Notes: generated from the letters alone by a model not told the origin. Counted from the stretch's first letter, positions 8,549 through 17,381 are shown. The stretch is DNA of 64,000 nucleotides from Sorangium cellulosum (GCF_002950945.1 NZ_CP012673.1:11112501-11176500), one strand, 5' to 3'. A program made the numbers and translations.

Positions 8549-9619
8549 TCATGACACGGGCACCGACTCGAGAATGGAGACGAGCTCCTCCGCCCGCCGC
8601 GCCGCGCTGTGCTCCGCGAGCACACGCTCCCGCGCGGCCCGCGAGATCGCCGCGATCTCCCCCGCCGGGAGCGAGAGCGCCTGCACGGCCTCGTCCGTGG
8701 TCGTCGCCACGAGGATCTCCTTCCCCGGCGTGAAGAACTGGTCGAGACCCTCCCAGCTGTCGCTCAGGATCGGCGTCCCGCAGGCCGCCGCCTCGAAGAG
8801 CCGCCCCGAGGGGCAGTAACCCATCGCCGCCATGGCGCCCCGGGTGACGTTGAGCGTGAGCGGCGAGGAGCAATAGAACGCCGGGTGATCCGGCGGCGCG
8901 ACGTGGCGCATGTAATAGATGTTCGGCGCCCACGGGAAATTCTCGGGGTAAAGCGAGCCCCCGATCACGAACCGCTTCTCCGGGAGCCGCCGGGCCGCCT
9001 CGAGGAACAGGGCGGCGAGCGCCTCCTGCCGGTCGGCGGCGTACGTGCCCAGGTACGAGAAATCCCCGCGGAACACGTCCCGCGGCGGCACGGGGCGGTG
9101 GACCTCCGGATCGGCGCTCCCGTAGAGCGGGAACACCCGCCGGGCGCCGAGCTTCGTCCGGAGCTGCTCGAGCGCCTCGCCGCCCGTGTAGCTGAGCACG
9201 CAGTCGAAATCGACGAGCCCGCGCGGGCCGATGTAGCCGACGGACTGACCGGCGTTGATCCGATCCAGCGTCACCGGCGTGTCGAGGTCGTAGAAGACCT
9301 TGATCCGGCGCGACTCCAGGACGAGCTCCGTCGCGGCGGCGCCGTCGGGGCAATACGAGGTCACCATCGCGACGTCGGCCTCGGCGACGGCGCGCCGCGC
9401 CTCGGGGAGGACGTCCTCGAACGAGGGGTAGAGCCGCAGCTCGCTCCCGTGCGAGAGGGCGTGCAGATCCCGGTGAGATGCGTAGTAGGGGACGTCGCGC
9501 TCGAAGAAGGTGACGTGGTGCCCGGCCCGCCCGAGCGCGTTGAGCACGCCCCGCCACAACGTGGCGTGGCCGTTGCCCCAGGACGAGCTGATCGTCAGAC
9601 CGAAGATGACGAGCCTCAT
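8549..9619 (-). CDS. CgeB-like glycosyltransferase
   Basis: This is a 356-aa GT-B glycosyltransferase of the CgeB/DUF3880 type. The N-terminus MRLVIFGLTISSSWGNGHA carries the first Rossmann strand and a Gly/Asn loop. The C-terminal half has FCSSPLTLNVTRGAMAAMG, then CPSGRLFEAAACGTPILSD, the GRLFEAAACG block being diagnostic for this subgroup. In the family it transfers a sugar to a spore or surface glycan. Spacing to the neighbouring operon genes is 16-17 bp, so co-expression is likely. The donor is probably the product of the downstream nucleotidyltransferase, which is an inference from order only. Confidence 0.85.
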   Translation of the reverse strand: MRLVIFGLTISSSWGNGHATLWRGVLNALGRAGHHVTFFERDVPYYASHRDLHALSHGSELRLYPSFEDVLPEARRAVAEADVAMVTSYCPDGAAATELVLESRRIKVFYDLDTPVTLDRINAGQSVGYIGPRGLVDFDCVLSYTGGEALEQLRTKLGARRVFPLYGSADPEVHRPVPPRDVFRGDFSYLGTYAADRQEALAALFLEAARRLPEKRFVIGGSLYPENFPWAPNIYYMRHVAPPDHPAFYCSSPLTLNVTRGAMAAMGYCPSGRLFEAAACGTPILSDSWEGLDQFFTPGKEILVATTTDEAVQALSLPAGEIAAISRAARERVLAEHSAARRAEELVSILESVPVS

Positions 9620-9636
9620 TGCGAACCGCACCTCCT

Positions 9637-10611
9637 CTATGCCTGCGTCTCCGCGGGGGCCGGCGCCCCTGCCCTCTTCGACTCGCGCTCGCCGGCGATC
9701 ATCCCCTCGATCTCGGGGCGGCAGCGGATCCGCGGCAGGAGCGCCCTCGCGGCCGGGCGCAGGCGGCGGAGCGTGTACGCCACCTTGGCGCGGGTGTGCT
9801 CGGGCCCGTAGTAATCGAGGAAGCCGGCGCTGTTCAGCGAGAAGAACGAGAGCGCGTCGGCGTCGTTGAGCAGGGCGAGCTCCGCGTCGTCCCCGGGCCG
9901 CTCGTGGGACGCGACCAGGTCGCCGACGCGATCGATCACCTCGGGCGGGAGCCCGAGGCCGGCGAGCGTGGCGCACGCCATCGCCGCGCCGCGCCGCGCG
10001 TGCTCGTCCTTGAACGCCTGGTAGTCCCGGGCGTGGTGCTCGATCCGGAAGTCCGCCTCCGAGACCAGCCGCTCGATGTCGTGGAAGAGCGCCGCCGCCT
10101 GGGCGGAGACGCGGGCGCCGGGGTCGAGGCGGAGCATCCATTGCCAGACGTCGATCGCGTGGTCGTAATCGGCGCGGAGCAGGGGCTTGTCGAGGTTGTA
10201 AAGGTCCCGGTGCCGCGCGAGGACCCGCGCGAAGGCCGCGGTCGCGGAGGCGACGTTCCGCCTGCGGACGAAGCGCTGGCAGCGGGTGAGCACCTCGTAG
10301 GCCGTCCGGGCGGCGCCCCCGCGCTCGAGCGCGTCGAGGTGGAGGAGGCGGAGATCGAAGGCGCCGCGGGCGTCGAGCGCGTGCAGGTGCGTGTCGAGCG
10401 CCCACAGATCGATCGCGGACGAGCGCCACGCCCGGGCGTCGACGGCGGCGTGGGGCGTATTGCCGGGCGGACAGGGCGCGCCGATCTCCACGCCGGGGAA
10501 CTCGGCGGAGAGCCCCGCCTTCTCGGCAGAAGAGAGGAGCTGTGCCCCGCGGCCCGACGGCTCGTCGCCGCTCGAGGGGGAGCCGGCGACGAGGATCAGA
10601 CGCTTGAGCAT
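9637..10611 (-). CDS. HD-domain-like hydrolase, first gene of the glycan operon
   Basis: This is a 324-aa protein. Its central part looks like an HD metal-dependent phosphohydrolase: DYDHAIDVWQWMLR near residue 145, then ALFHDIERLVSEADFRIEHHA with the HD pair, a later HARRGAAMA helix, SHERPGDDAELALLNDADALSFF, and FLDYYG. The N-terminal 120 residues are unassigned and contain no signal peptide, although the first residues (RLILVAGSPSSGDEPSG) look like a loop of a nucleotide-binding strand. It is the first gene of five on the minus strand. The substrate is unknown, and a role hydrolysing a nucleotide or sugar-nucleotide intermediate would be speculation. Confidence 0.65.
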   Translation of the reverse strand: MLKRLILVAGSPSSGDEPSGRGAQLLSSAEKAGLSAEFPGVEIGAPCPPGNTPHAAVDARAWRSSAIDLWALDTHLHALDARGAFDLRLLHLDALERGGAARTAYEVLTRCQRFVRRRNVASATAAFARVLARHRDLYNLDKPLLRADYDHAIDVWQWMLRLDPGARVSAQAAALFHDIERLVSEADFRIEHHARDYQAFKDEHARRGAAMACATLAGLGLPPEVIDRVGDLVASHERPGDDAELALLNDADALSFFSLNSAGFLDYYGPEHTRAKVAYTLRRLRPAARALLPRIRCRPEIEGMIAGERESKRAGAPAPAETQA

Positions 10612-10802
10612 GAGTGCGTTCTTCGGCCTGCCACGGGCATGGAGCTCGAAACAGATTCCGCGCGTGACTGCCGCGGACGAACAGGGGCTACGGCGGCGAA
10701 CCTATCGCCGGCGCGCCCGCCGCACCATCGCGGAGATCCGTAGAGGAGGGTCAGGAAATAAACGAGCTTGCGGCATGATCACCCTGAGCCAGCCTGGCGG
10801 CT

Positions 10803-12494
10803 TCACCCGAGGGCGCCCGCCGTGCCTGCGGGGCCGAGGTCCTCGAGCAGGGCCGCGCGATAACGGTCCCGGGCGGCGAGCAGGCGCCGCGCCTCGCCGG
10901 GATCCTGGAGCGCCGCGGCGGCCATGGCGGCGTACCCGAGGCGGAACAGCGAATACGCCGCGAGGTACGCCGGCAGGCGCGGCTCGGGGCGATCGCCGGA
11001 GCGGCGGCGATACCGCTCGAGGAAGGCGCTGCGCGCGGCGGCGTCCATGCGCCACTCGATCATGGCCCCGGCGAGATCCCAGGCGATGTCGGCGGGGCCA
11101 GGGAGGAAGTGGTCGTCGCCGTGCCCGGACGCGTCCACCTTGAGGAGCTCGCCGGAAGCGGACCGGAGCCACTCGTGGGGATCCATCTTGCCATCGACGA
11201 TGGCGGGGCGGGTGATTTCGGGGTGGACGTGGTCCGGGAGCTCGCCGCCGGTCTCGGTTGAGAAATTGTTGCGGCTCATCGCAATGAGCTCGTCGACCGC
11301 GGGGCTCCGGACCTGGAAGGCCGAGGCGCGGAAGGCGCAGTAGTCGGCGAGGCGCTCCAGCACGGCGGCGGAGAGATCGCCGGCCTGGAGCGGCCGGCCC
11401 GGGAGCCGCGGATACGAGAAGAAGCCCTCGCCCTCGTCGTGCGGGGCCGGGCCGAAGCCGGCCTGGGAGAGGCCGTGAGCGCGGTCCAGGCACTCGGCCC
11501 CGTAACGGCCCATTCCCTCGAATTTGAGGATCCGGCTGCCGTCCCGGGAGATGTACTTGAGGCGCTCCATGGTAGTCCAGGAGGGCGGCCAGCGCGCCTC
11601 GTCGTCGAAGGTGTGGCGGCGCCACGCGCCGCCGCCGATGAACTCGCCGGCGTCGACCTGGGGCTGCGCGCCGTCCTGGGCGCGCTCGGAGCGGAACGAG
11701 CGCCACCGCCGGGCGGCGTCGGGGGCGACGAGCGCGTCGGGATCCGGGGTGCGGCTGCCCAGGAGGACGATCTGCGCGGGCGGGACGCCGGCGGCGACGA
11801 GGGCGTCGGCGGTGGAGAGGAACGACGAGCCGCTGAAGCCTGGGCCCTCGTCGACGATCCAGAACTGCGCGCCCTCGGCGAGGCCGTCCTCGACCCAGCG
11901 AAGCTCCCGGGCGCCGAGCTCGACGCGGCGGTCGTAGGGGTGGCCGGAGGGGCGCACGGTGATGCGGTCGGCCCGGATCCCCCGCCGGCGGAGCGCCGCG
12001 GCGGTCACCGCGCTCAAGGTGGTGCCGATGCTGCGGACGCCGACGACCCGGACCGGGACCTGCGGCGACACGAGCCGGTCGGCCAGACGGGCGTAGTCGA
12101 GCGGGTGGAGGGCGTAGAACGAGAAGCCCTCGGGCGGCGAGGTGGAGACGGTCGCCGGGACGTCGAGGGCGGCGATGGACTCGGGGGAGACGCGGAGGGC
12201 GCCGGTGGCGGTGGCGGGGGGTGCGCCGCTCACGAGCAGCGCGGCGAGGTCGTCGGCGACACGCGCGAGGAGGGAGGCGGGCTCCGGGCGGGCGGCGTCG
12301 GCGAGGAGCGACTCGAGCTCGCCGGCGCGGATCAAGGCGCGGAGGACGAGCCGGCGGAGAGCGCTCGGGCCGGGGGACGACGGGGCCGCGATCGCCTGGA
12401 GGTCGGCGGCGAGCTCGGCGGTGAGCCGAGGGCCCGGGACGTCGCGGCGGCTGCTGCGGAAGACGTACATGTTGTAGGCGGCGCTGGAGGACAT
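10803..12494 (-). CDS. phosphoribosyltransferase-like / kinase-like fusion protein (563 aa)
   Basis: The N-terminal half (roughly residues 120-270) resembles a type I phosphoribosyltransferase. It has a strand-loop VVGVRSIGTTLSAVTAAAL and a PRPP-loop-like FWIVDEGPGFSGSSFLSTA. The C-terminal half (roughly 320-500) looks like an aminoglycoside-phosphotransferase-type kinase fold: ILKFEGMGRYGAEC as the nucleotide Lys strand, PAIVDGKMDPHEWL in place of the catalytic loop, and GPADIAWDLAGAMIEW as the Asp-Trp-Asp block. Neither active site is canonical, so catalysis is uncertain. The start is the ATG (MSSSAAYNMY), with only a weak GAGAG site. It is a single-gene unit 191 bp from the glycan operon. 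Confidence 0.7.
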   Translation of the reverse strand: MSSSAAYNMYVFRSSRRDVPGPRLTAELAADLQAIAAPSSPGPSALRRLVLRALIRAGELESLLADAARPEPASLLARVADDLAALLVSGAPPATATGALRVSPESIAALDVPATVSTSPPEGFSFYALHPLDYARLADRLVSPQVPVRVVGVRSIGTTLSAVTAAALRRRGIRADRITVRPSGHPYDRRVELGARELRWVEDGLAEGAQFWIVDEGPGFSGSSFLSTADALVAAGVPPAQIVLLGSRTPDPDALVAPDAARRWRSFRSERAQDGAQPQVDAGEFIGGGAWRRHTFDDEARWPPSWTTMERLKYISRDGSRILKFEGMGRYGAECLDRAHGLSQAGFGPAPHDEGEGFFSYPRLPGRPLQAGDLSAAVLERLADYCAFRASAFQVRSPAVDELIAMSRNNFSTETGGELPDHVHPEITRPAIVDGKMDPHEWLRSASGELLKVDASGHGDDHFLPGPADIAWDLAGAMIEWRMDAAARSAFLERYRRRSGDRPEPRLPAYLAAYSLFRLGYAAMAAAALQDPGEARRLLAARDRYRAALLEDLGPAGTAGALG

Positions 12495-12772
12495 GGATCT
12501 CTCGTCCCCTGGTTGGGGCGGGGATGGCGTGGTGCCAAGCGGGGGGCGCCGTGGGGGGCCGCGCTCGCCGGCGTGGCGCGGGCGGGCGCTGGCCAATCGG
12601 CAAGACTGGGGGGCGGGGAGCTTGCGCTGGGGACACCGCCCGGCATGTCTCCCTTCGGGCCATGCCGGCTGGGACGTCATGGTGCGCGCCTGGGGCGTTG
12701 AGCCCTCTGCAAGCGAGCGGGCAGAACACGAGATGCGACGGAGGGCGCCGCATCCTCTCCGGCGCATTTCCC

Positions 12773-13039
12773 TCAGGGAGGAGGCGGGGTGCAGAGGAAG
12801 CACCCGCCGCACTCGTAATGCGCCGTCTTGGTGCCCCACGCGATCCGGTTGTTACAGCAGTCGCGGCCGTACTGGCCGACGACCGTCGTGTGGCTCTCGT
12901 CGCTGTAATAGGTGCAATTCGTCCCGGGCGCCGCCTCGCTCGAGGGGGCCATCAGGCCGCTGGTCGCCACCATCGCTGCACCTGCAGTCAGGGCAGCGAA
13001 GAAAAACCGCAAGCGGGTAGCAGGGCTGATCCGACGCAT
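12773..13039 (-). CDS. small exported Cys-rich protein (DUF6289-like)
   Basis: This is an 88-aa protein with a clear Sec signal peptide. It has a basic n-region (MRRISPATRLR), a hydrophobic core (FFFAALTAGAAMVATSGLMA) and a cleavage region around SSEAAPG. The mature part is about 50 residues with six Cys in a pattern C...CC...C..C..C, and short Tyr/Thr/Gly-rich strands (TYYSDESHTTVVG). It resembles small secreted proteins I know as DUF6289, common in myxobacteria and actinobacteria. The ribosome site is AAGAGGAG seven bases before ATG. The function of this group is not known. Confidence 0.85.
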   Translation of the reverse strand: MRRISPATRLRFFFAALTAGAAMVATSGLMAPSSEAAPGTNCTYYSDESHTTVVGQYGRDCCNNRIAWGTKTAHYECGGCFLCTPPPP

Positions 13040-13498
13040 GGACGCTCCTCTTTTGATGGAGGCCTGTCGCGGCCTCGGGGTCTACGCGAGAGATCCTAGA
13101 CTGATAGCCCCGCACGGGCAAGCGCTCCGACCTGAGCGGCCATCTGCGAACCTGTTCATTCAGCCGTGGGAGCGCCACGGATGTATACGGAGGACGGTGA
13201 AGCAGCGCGCGAGCTTTGGCGTGACGGCGAACGTCGCGCTCTGCGCGGCGATCGTCGGCTGTGGCTCCGGGGGAATAGTCCGCAGCCGCAGCAGCAAAGC
13301 TGCCCTCGGCTGCCCGGCTCAGCCCGGTTTGCTCCGGCGCCGTTAACGCTATATCGCTCAACTCAACAATAATTAACAATCGCGCCGCGGCACCCGCTGG
13401 CGCTGGCGCTGGTCCGCAGGCCAGCGGCCACCCTCCCGGGCGAGCCGGACGCGCGTGTCACTCGCCTCACGCCAGACGCCAGCAGATAAACGCGCAGG
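13040..13498. other. 459-bp gene-free region with an AT-rich patch
   Basis: This region separates the helicase stop from the start of the Cys-rich protein gene, both on the minus strand. I see no protein-like frame in it. The only notable part is an AT-rich patch at about 13341-13380, conspicuous in this GC-rich DNA, with a possible minus-strand promoter. The remainder has ordinary GC content and no clear repeat. Confidence 0.5.
13350..13379 (-). promoter_or_regulatory. candidate sigma-70-like promoter in the AT-rich patch
   Basis: On the minus strand TTGTTA (13374-13379) and GATATA (13350-13355) are separated by 18 bp, a plausible -35/-10 pair. The flanking GTTAAC and AATTAA make the patch AT-rich. 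It would drive the small Cys-rich exported protein with a leader of about 300 nt, which is long, so the call is tentative. Confidence 0.3.
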
Positions 13499-15190
13499 TT
13501 AATGGGCGCCGGCGAGCAGCCGCTCGATCTCGTGCATCGTCTCGACGTCATCGCCGACCATCGCCTTCATCGACTGGATCCTGCGGCACACGATCGCGGC
13601 GATCTTCTCTTCGACGGTATCGTCGGCGTACGCCCAGTAGACCTGCGCAAAACGTCCATCGCGATGACAGCGGCCCTCGATCTGCGCCATCTGGATCGCC
13701 GACCACCGCAGATCGTGGATCACCTCCGAGCGCGGCACCTCGTTGTGCTCGCCCTGGTGGAGCGAGATCCCCTCTTCCACGGTGAAGAGCACGACGCGCG
13801 GCTCGCCGCGCTGGAAGCGGAGGCGCTCGGCCTCCTTCTCGCCGGCCGGCATCGCGCCGTGGATCAGCGCGCACGGGACGCGCTCGCTGGCCAGCGCGGC
13901 CCGCACGGCCTCGAGCGTCTCCATGAAGGCGACCGAGACCGCGACCTGATGCCCGTTGTCGAGCAGCTCGCGCACGAGCTCCACGGTGCCCGCCACGCGG
14001 ATGAGCGAGCTCTTCTGCCGCAGGCGCAGCGTCGCGGCGAGCGCCGACCTCGGGTTCACGCCCTTCGGCGCGAGATCCATCTCCCGGCGGAACGTGGTCC
14101 ACGCCTGCGCGTAGAGCTCGCGCGCGGAGGCGTCGAGCTCGAGGGGGGTGAGGATGCGGTTGATCTCGGGCCAGCCGGCCACGTCCTCCGGGCGACGCCG
14201 CATCCCCACCGCGGGGCGGCCGTCGAACAGGAGGGCACGCACCTTCTCGCAGTCCGCCGGATCGCCGCGCCAGTCCCACCTGCCGAACGCGCCGCGCGCG
14301 ACCCCGAGCCCCTGGCCTTCGCACCACTGCTCGAAGTCCTTCAGATCCGAGGAGCGGCTCCCGGTCGCGCTCGCCAGGAGCGGCGCGAGATACGACAGCT
14401 CCAGCGGGTTCTGCCCCGCGGTGGCCGAGAGCCACAACACGAACCCTGCGCGCGCGTTGAGCTTGACCGCGAGCTTGGAGCGCGCCGCCGTCGGGTTCTT
14501 GCAGCGGTGGCTCTCGTCCCAGATCACCACGTCGAACTCCGCGGCGCTGCCGGCGCGCGCGAGGCCCTTCTTCGACCGGATCCTCCGCCGCGCCTCCGGG
14601 GTCACCTCGAAGAGCTTGCCGAGCCGGTCATAATTGATGATCACGATCTCTTTGCCCGCGTCGCCCATCGCCTGAACCGTGCGGCGCCAGTGGGCGACGA
14701 CGGCGAGCGGGCAGACGATCAGCACCGTCGTGACGTCCGGCATCCCGAGGACCGCTGCCCAGGCGGTGATCGTCTTGCCGAGGCCGACATCGTCGGCGAG
14801 GAGGAACCCGGCGCGCCTCTTGGCCCTCGCGGCGGCGATGGCCCGCACGCCGTCCAGCTGGTGCGGGCGGAGGACGATCGCCCCCGCGGGGGCGGCCGGC
14901 GCGGGCGCGGGGTCGTCGTTGAGCTCGTGCTCGACGTGTCGCTCCCACGAGTACGGCGCGGCGCGGAACGGCGCGAGGGCCGGCGGGAGCGTCTCTGCGT
15001 GAACCACGAACACGCCGTGCGCCGCGTCCCAGCGCGCGCCGCCCGCGGACGCGACCGCGCGCAGCGCGAACGGGACGTCGAGCACGTGGGCTCGCTCCGG
15101 CGCCGCACGCGGAGCAGGGACCGCGGGAGCGGCCGCGCTGGGGGCTCTACGAGGGGCCGAGACCGTTCGCTTGGCGCGCATCATCGTCAT
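13499..15190 (-). CDS. SNF2-family DEAD-like helicase (phage-like)
   Basis: This is a 563-aa SF2 helicase/translocase. The N-terminal 80 residues include a piece reading DVPFALRAVASAGGARWDA, very like the DUF5710-type module (VPF...AKALGARWD). The helicase core has motif I LADDVGLGKTITAWA near residue 135, motif Ia VLIVCPLAVVAHW, motif II VVIWDESHRCKN, and motif III LWLSATAGQNPLEL. The C-lobe contains a RecA-like helicase tail (VALIHG..., EVIHDLRWSAIQMAQIEGRCHRDG). SNF2 proteins of this compact form occur in phages and plasmids, and ATP-dependent DNA translocation is the expected activity. It flanks a patch of gene remnants, consistent with acquisition by transfer. Confidence 0.9.
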   Translation of the reverse strand: MTMMRAKRTVSAPRRAPSAAAPAVPAPRAAPERAHVLDVPFALRAVASAGGARWDAAHGVFVVHAETLPPALAPFRAAPYSWERHVEHELNDDPAPAPAAPAGAIVLRPHQLDGVRAIAAARAKRRAGFLLADDVGLGKTITAWAAVLGMPDVTTVLIVCPLAVVAHWRRTVQAMGDAGKEIVIINYDRLGKLFEVTPEARRRIRSKKGLARAGSAAEFDVVIWDESHRCKNPTAARSKLAVKLNARAGFVLWLSATAGQNPLELSYLAPLLASATGSRSSDLKDFEQWCEGQGLGVARGAFGRWDWRGDPADCEKVRALLFDGRPAVGMRRRPEDVAGWPEINRILTPLELDASARELYAQAWTTFRREMDLAPKGVNPRSALAATLRLRQKSSLIRVAGTVELVRELLDNGHQVAVSVAFMETLEAVRAALASERVPCALIHGAMPAGEKEAERLRFQRGEPRVVLFTVEEGISLHQGEHNEVPRSEVIHDLRWSAIQMAQIEGRCHRDGRFAQVYWAYADDTVEEKIAAIVCRRIQSMKAMVGDDVETMHEIERLLAGAH

Positions 15191-15452
15191 GGCGGCCCTG
15201 ATACCAGCGCGGCCGCGCGCTCGCGCAGGAATCGGCTCGACGGCTCGACGAGACCTCCTTCTCGTCGGGTTCGAGCACCTCGACGCCCCTGCTCAGGGCG
15301 ACGAGCTGGGCCGGAGGGCGATCGACACGCGCTCGGCAGGTCGATCGTGCGGGCTCGCGGTGAGCTCGTGGATCAGGTGGCGCGGCGTGGCCGTCCACCC
15401 GCGGCGCGGCGTCGGCTCCGCGCCGCCAGCGCGGAGCCGACGAAGGTGAGGA

Positions 15453-16046
15453 TCAGCCACCGAGCGGCACCTCGCCTGCCGGCGTGTAGAGCCGGGTCGC
15501 GCAAGAGGGCTCGCGGTAAGTCGCATAGGCAATGTTGATCCCGTCCGTCACCGGCGAATAGCCACCGCTGCTCGAGAGCAAGGTGTTCACCCCGGCCTGA
15601 TACCGGTAAACACCGGTCGCAGACCGATAGACAACGGCGCCGCCCTCCAGCAAGTCGGGCGTTGACACGGTGTCCTCGAGCCGTACCGTACCGCCCGTCG
15701 CGAGGTTCGTGAGGCGATACACGGAGGAGAGACTCCAGAGCATGTAGTCATCGACCACGCCGACAGGCCTACCGACGCCGTGGTCATCGGCGATCGTGGA
15801 GAACGTCCCGTCGCGCCACTCGTGCAGCGCCTCGATCCCCGACCAGGGATCGCGGACGGAACGCGCGTGGATGATGGCGCCAGATCTGGTGAGATATCCA
15901 TGGGGCATCACGAAGGTATTGTTGGGCGATTGAATCCACATGATGCGCGTGCTCGCGTGCGTCGCCCGGTTGACGATGGCGATGTTCCCCTCGACGTCGA
16001 TGCACAGGAGGCGCCGCGCGGCCCGCGCACCGCGGCCCGCGGCGCG
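15453..16046 (-). pseudogene. 5'-truncated beta-propeller-like gene remnant
   Basis: From 15941 an ATG-started 162-aa frame encodes repeated propeller-like strands (ALHEWRDGTFSTIADD, VYRLTNLATGGTVRLED, VYRYQAGVNTLLSSSGG). Coding character continues upstream of that ATG in the same frame (LLCIDVEGNIAIVNRATHAS) up to a TGA at 16047-16049. No start codon lies between the TGA and the internal ATG, so the real 5' end appears lost. There is no signal peptide. It may be the tail of a secreted TolB-like or lipoprotein gene. Whether the internal ATG is used is unknown. Confidence 0.5.
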
Positions 16047-16370
16047 TCACCGCCGCCCAGCCGGCGCGCCCCTCATCGCGGCGCCTCCCGTCGCATCGCC
16101 GGCGCGCATCCGCCCGATGCAGTACCGGAGACCCTCGCGCAAGCTCGCGAGCGCCGTGACGCCCGCGAGCTCCAGGCCCAGGTCGACCATCGCCCTCGCG
16201 CCGCTCGGCTGCACGCCGGTGAGGATCCCCTCCGCGCCGAGCATCCGGACGGCCTGGATCAGCTTGAGGAGGTGCGCCGCCGTGCCCGCGTCCAATCCCT
16301 CGGCGCCCGTGAGATCCAGTATCGCGAACCGCGCGCCCTTCCGGCTCACCGCGGCGAGCAGCAGGATCAA
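16047..16370 (-). pseudogene. truncated RsbR-type STAS-domain remnant
   Basis: The frame encodes most of a STAS domain of the RsbR/stressosome co-antagonist kind: LLAAVSRKGARFAILDLTG, then GLDAGTAAHLLKLIQAVRMLGAEGILTGVQPSGARAMVDLGLE, continuing to LREGLRYCIGRM. The first strand of the domain and the whole N-terminal sensor region of RsbR proteins are missing. The only in-frame start is a TTG inside the domain, and upstream sequence in this frame is not STAS-like. It is therefore read as a gene fragment. It ends at a TGA that is the only break between it and the following propeller-like frame. Confidence 0.6.
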
Positions 16371-16446
16371 CAGACGACCTCGGTCATGCCCGCAGCCGGC
16401 GGGCTGCTGTGCGCAGCGCCTGGAGCACCTCGGGGGCGCGCCGCGC

Positions 16447-17163
16447 TCAGGCGGCGGCCTCGAGCAGGAGCTCGATCAGGAGCTCGGGCATGTCGATCAT
16501 GATGTCATGCCCACACGGCGCCGCGTGGGTGGTCCACGAGCGGTCCTCCTTCAGCCGCTCGTAGATCGGCGTGAACGGCGTCTCGCCCCAGCCCGCCGCG
16601 TAGATGTACATGCGCTTTCCGATCCGGTCGACGGCCGCCCGGCCGGCGACGCCCTCCACGAACGTCGCGTAAGGCTGCGACGTGCATTGAGCGTCCACCC
16701 AGGCGCGGTCCCGCGGGTTCACCGCGAGGAGCTCGGCCGGGATCGCCGGAACGAGGACTCCCCCGTTCCTCGACGCGGAGGCCTGGAAGCTCTTCTGGAA
16801 GACCTCGGGCACCATGTCGAGCATGTTCTGCCCCTCCTCCGGCAGGTACGCGTCGACATACACCATGCTGCGAATGCGATCCGGGACGAGGCCCGCCACC
16901 CCCGTGATCACCATGCCACCATAGGAGTGGCCGCACAGCACCACGTCCGTGAGCTCCTCCCAGCGCAGCAGGTTCGCGATGTCCGCGATGTGCGTCGACA
17001 CGTTCACCGCCCCGTCGAGGAGGTGCGAGCGCTCGGCCAGGCCGGTCAGGGTGGGCGCGTGGACCTCGTGACCACGCGCCCGCAGCGGCGCCGCGACGCG
17101 CTTGTAGCACCAGGCGCCGTGCCAGGCGCCGTGCACCAGGACAAATGTCGTCTTTTTCGCCAC
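16447..17163 (-). CDS. alpha/beta-hydrolase (EstC-like esterase)
   Basis: This is a 238-aa alpha/beta-hydrolase. It has the oxyanion-region motif VLVHGAWHGAWCYKRV near the N-terminus, the nucleophile elbow CGHSYGGMVITG near residue 80, and the catalytic His in the C-terminal CGHDIMIDMPE segment. The family includes EstC-type esterases and hydroxynitrile-lyase-like proteins. The start is GTG at 17163, supported by AAGGAGG six bases upstream. There is no signal peptide, so it acts in the cytoplasm. The physiological ester is unknown. Confidence 0.9.
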   Translation of the reverse strand: MAKKTTFVLVHGAWHGAWCYKRVAAPLRARGHEVHAPTLTGLAERSHLLDGAVNVSTHIADIANLLRWEELTDVVLCGHSYGGMVITGVAGLVPDRIRSMVYVDAYLPEEGQNMLDMVPEVFQKSFQASASRNGGVLVPAIPAELLAVNPRDRAWVDAQCTSQPYATFVEGVAGRAAVDRIGKRMYIYAAGWGETPFTPIYERLKEDRSWTTHAAPCGHDIMIDMPELLIELLLEAAA

Positions 17164-17363
17164 AATGGCCTCCTTCTCAACACCGTGCCTGCAAGGCAGG
17201 AAATCCGCACGATATCACGCCTTCCAGGGCGCGTGCGGCCCAATGGGCGCCGCCCTGGGTGCGTGCCTGTCGGCGGCGCCGCCCGCGCGAGCGAGCCGCT
17301 CACGGCTGGCGCGCGGCTGGCGGCGGGCGAGCGCGGCCAGCCAGGCGCGCTCAGCCGTGACGT

Positions 17364-17381
17364 GCGTAACGTGCGTTACGC
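17364..17381. promoter_or_regulatory. 18-bp inverted repeat upstream of the esterase
   Basis: GCGTAAC and GTTACGC are perfect complements separated by GTGC, and lie about 200 bp upstream of the esterase start and downstream of the endopeptidase gene. The spacing and symmetry suit a dimeric regulator site. There is no U-tract to suggest a terminator. Confidence 0.35.

Noticed and set aside
15191..15452. A short gene upstream of the helicase (fragments such as VEVLEPDEKEV)
   Set aside because: Protein-like phrases appear in different frames with no start and no continuity; probably part of the remnant patch.
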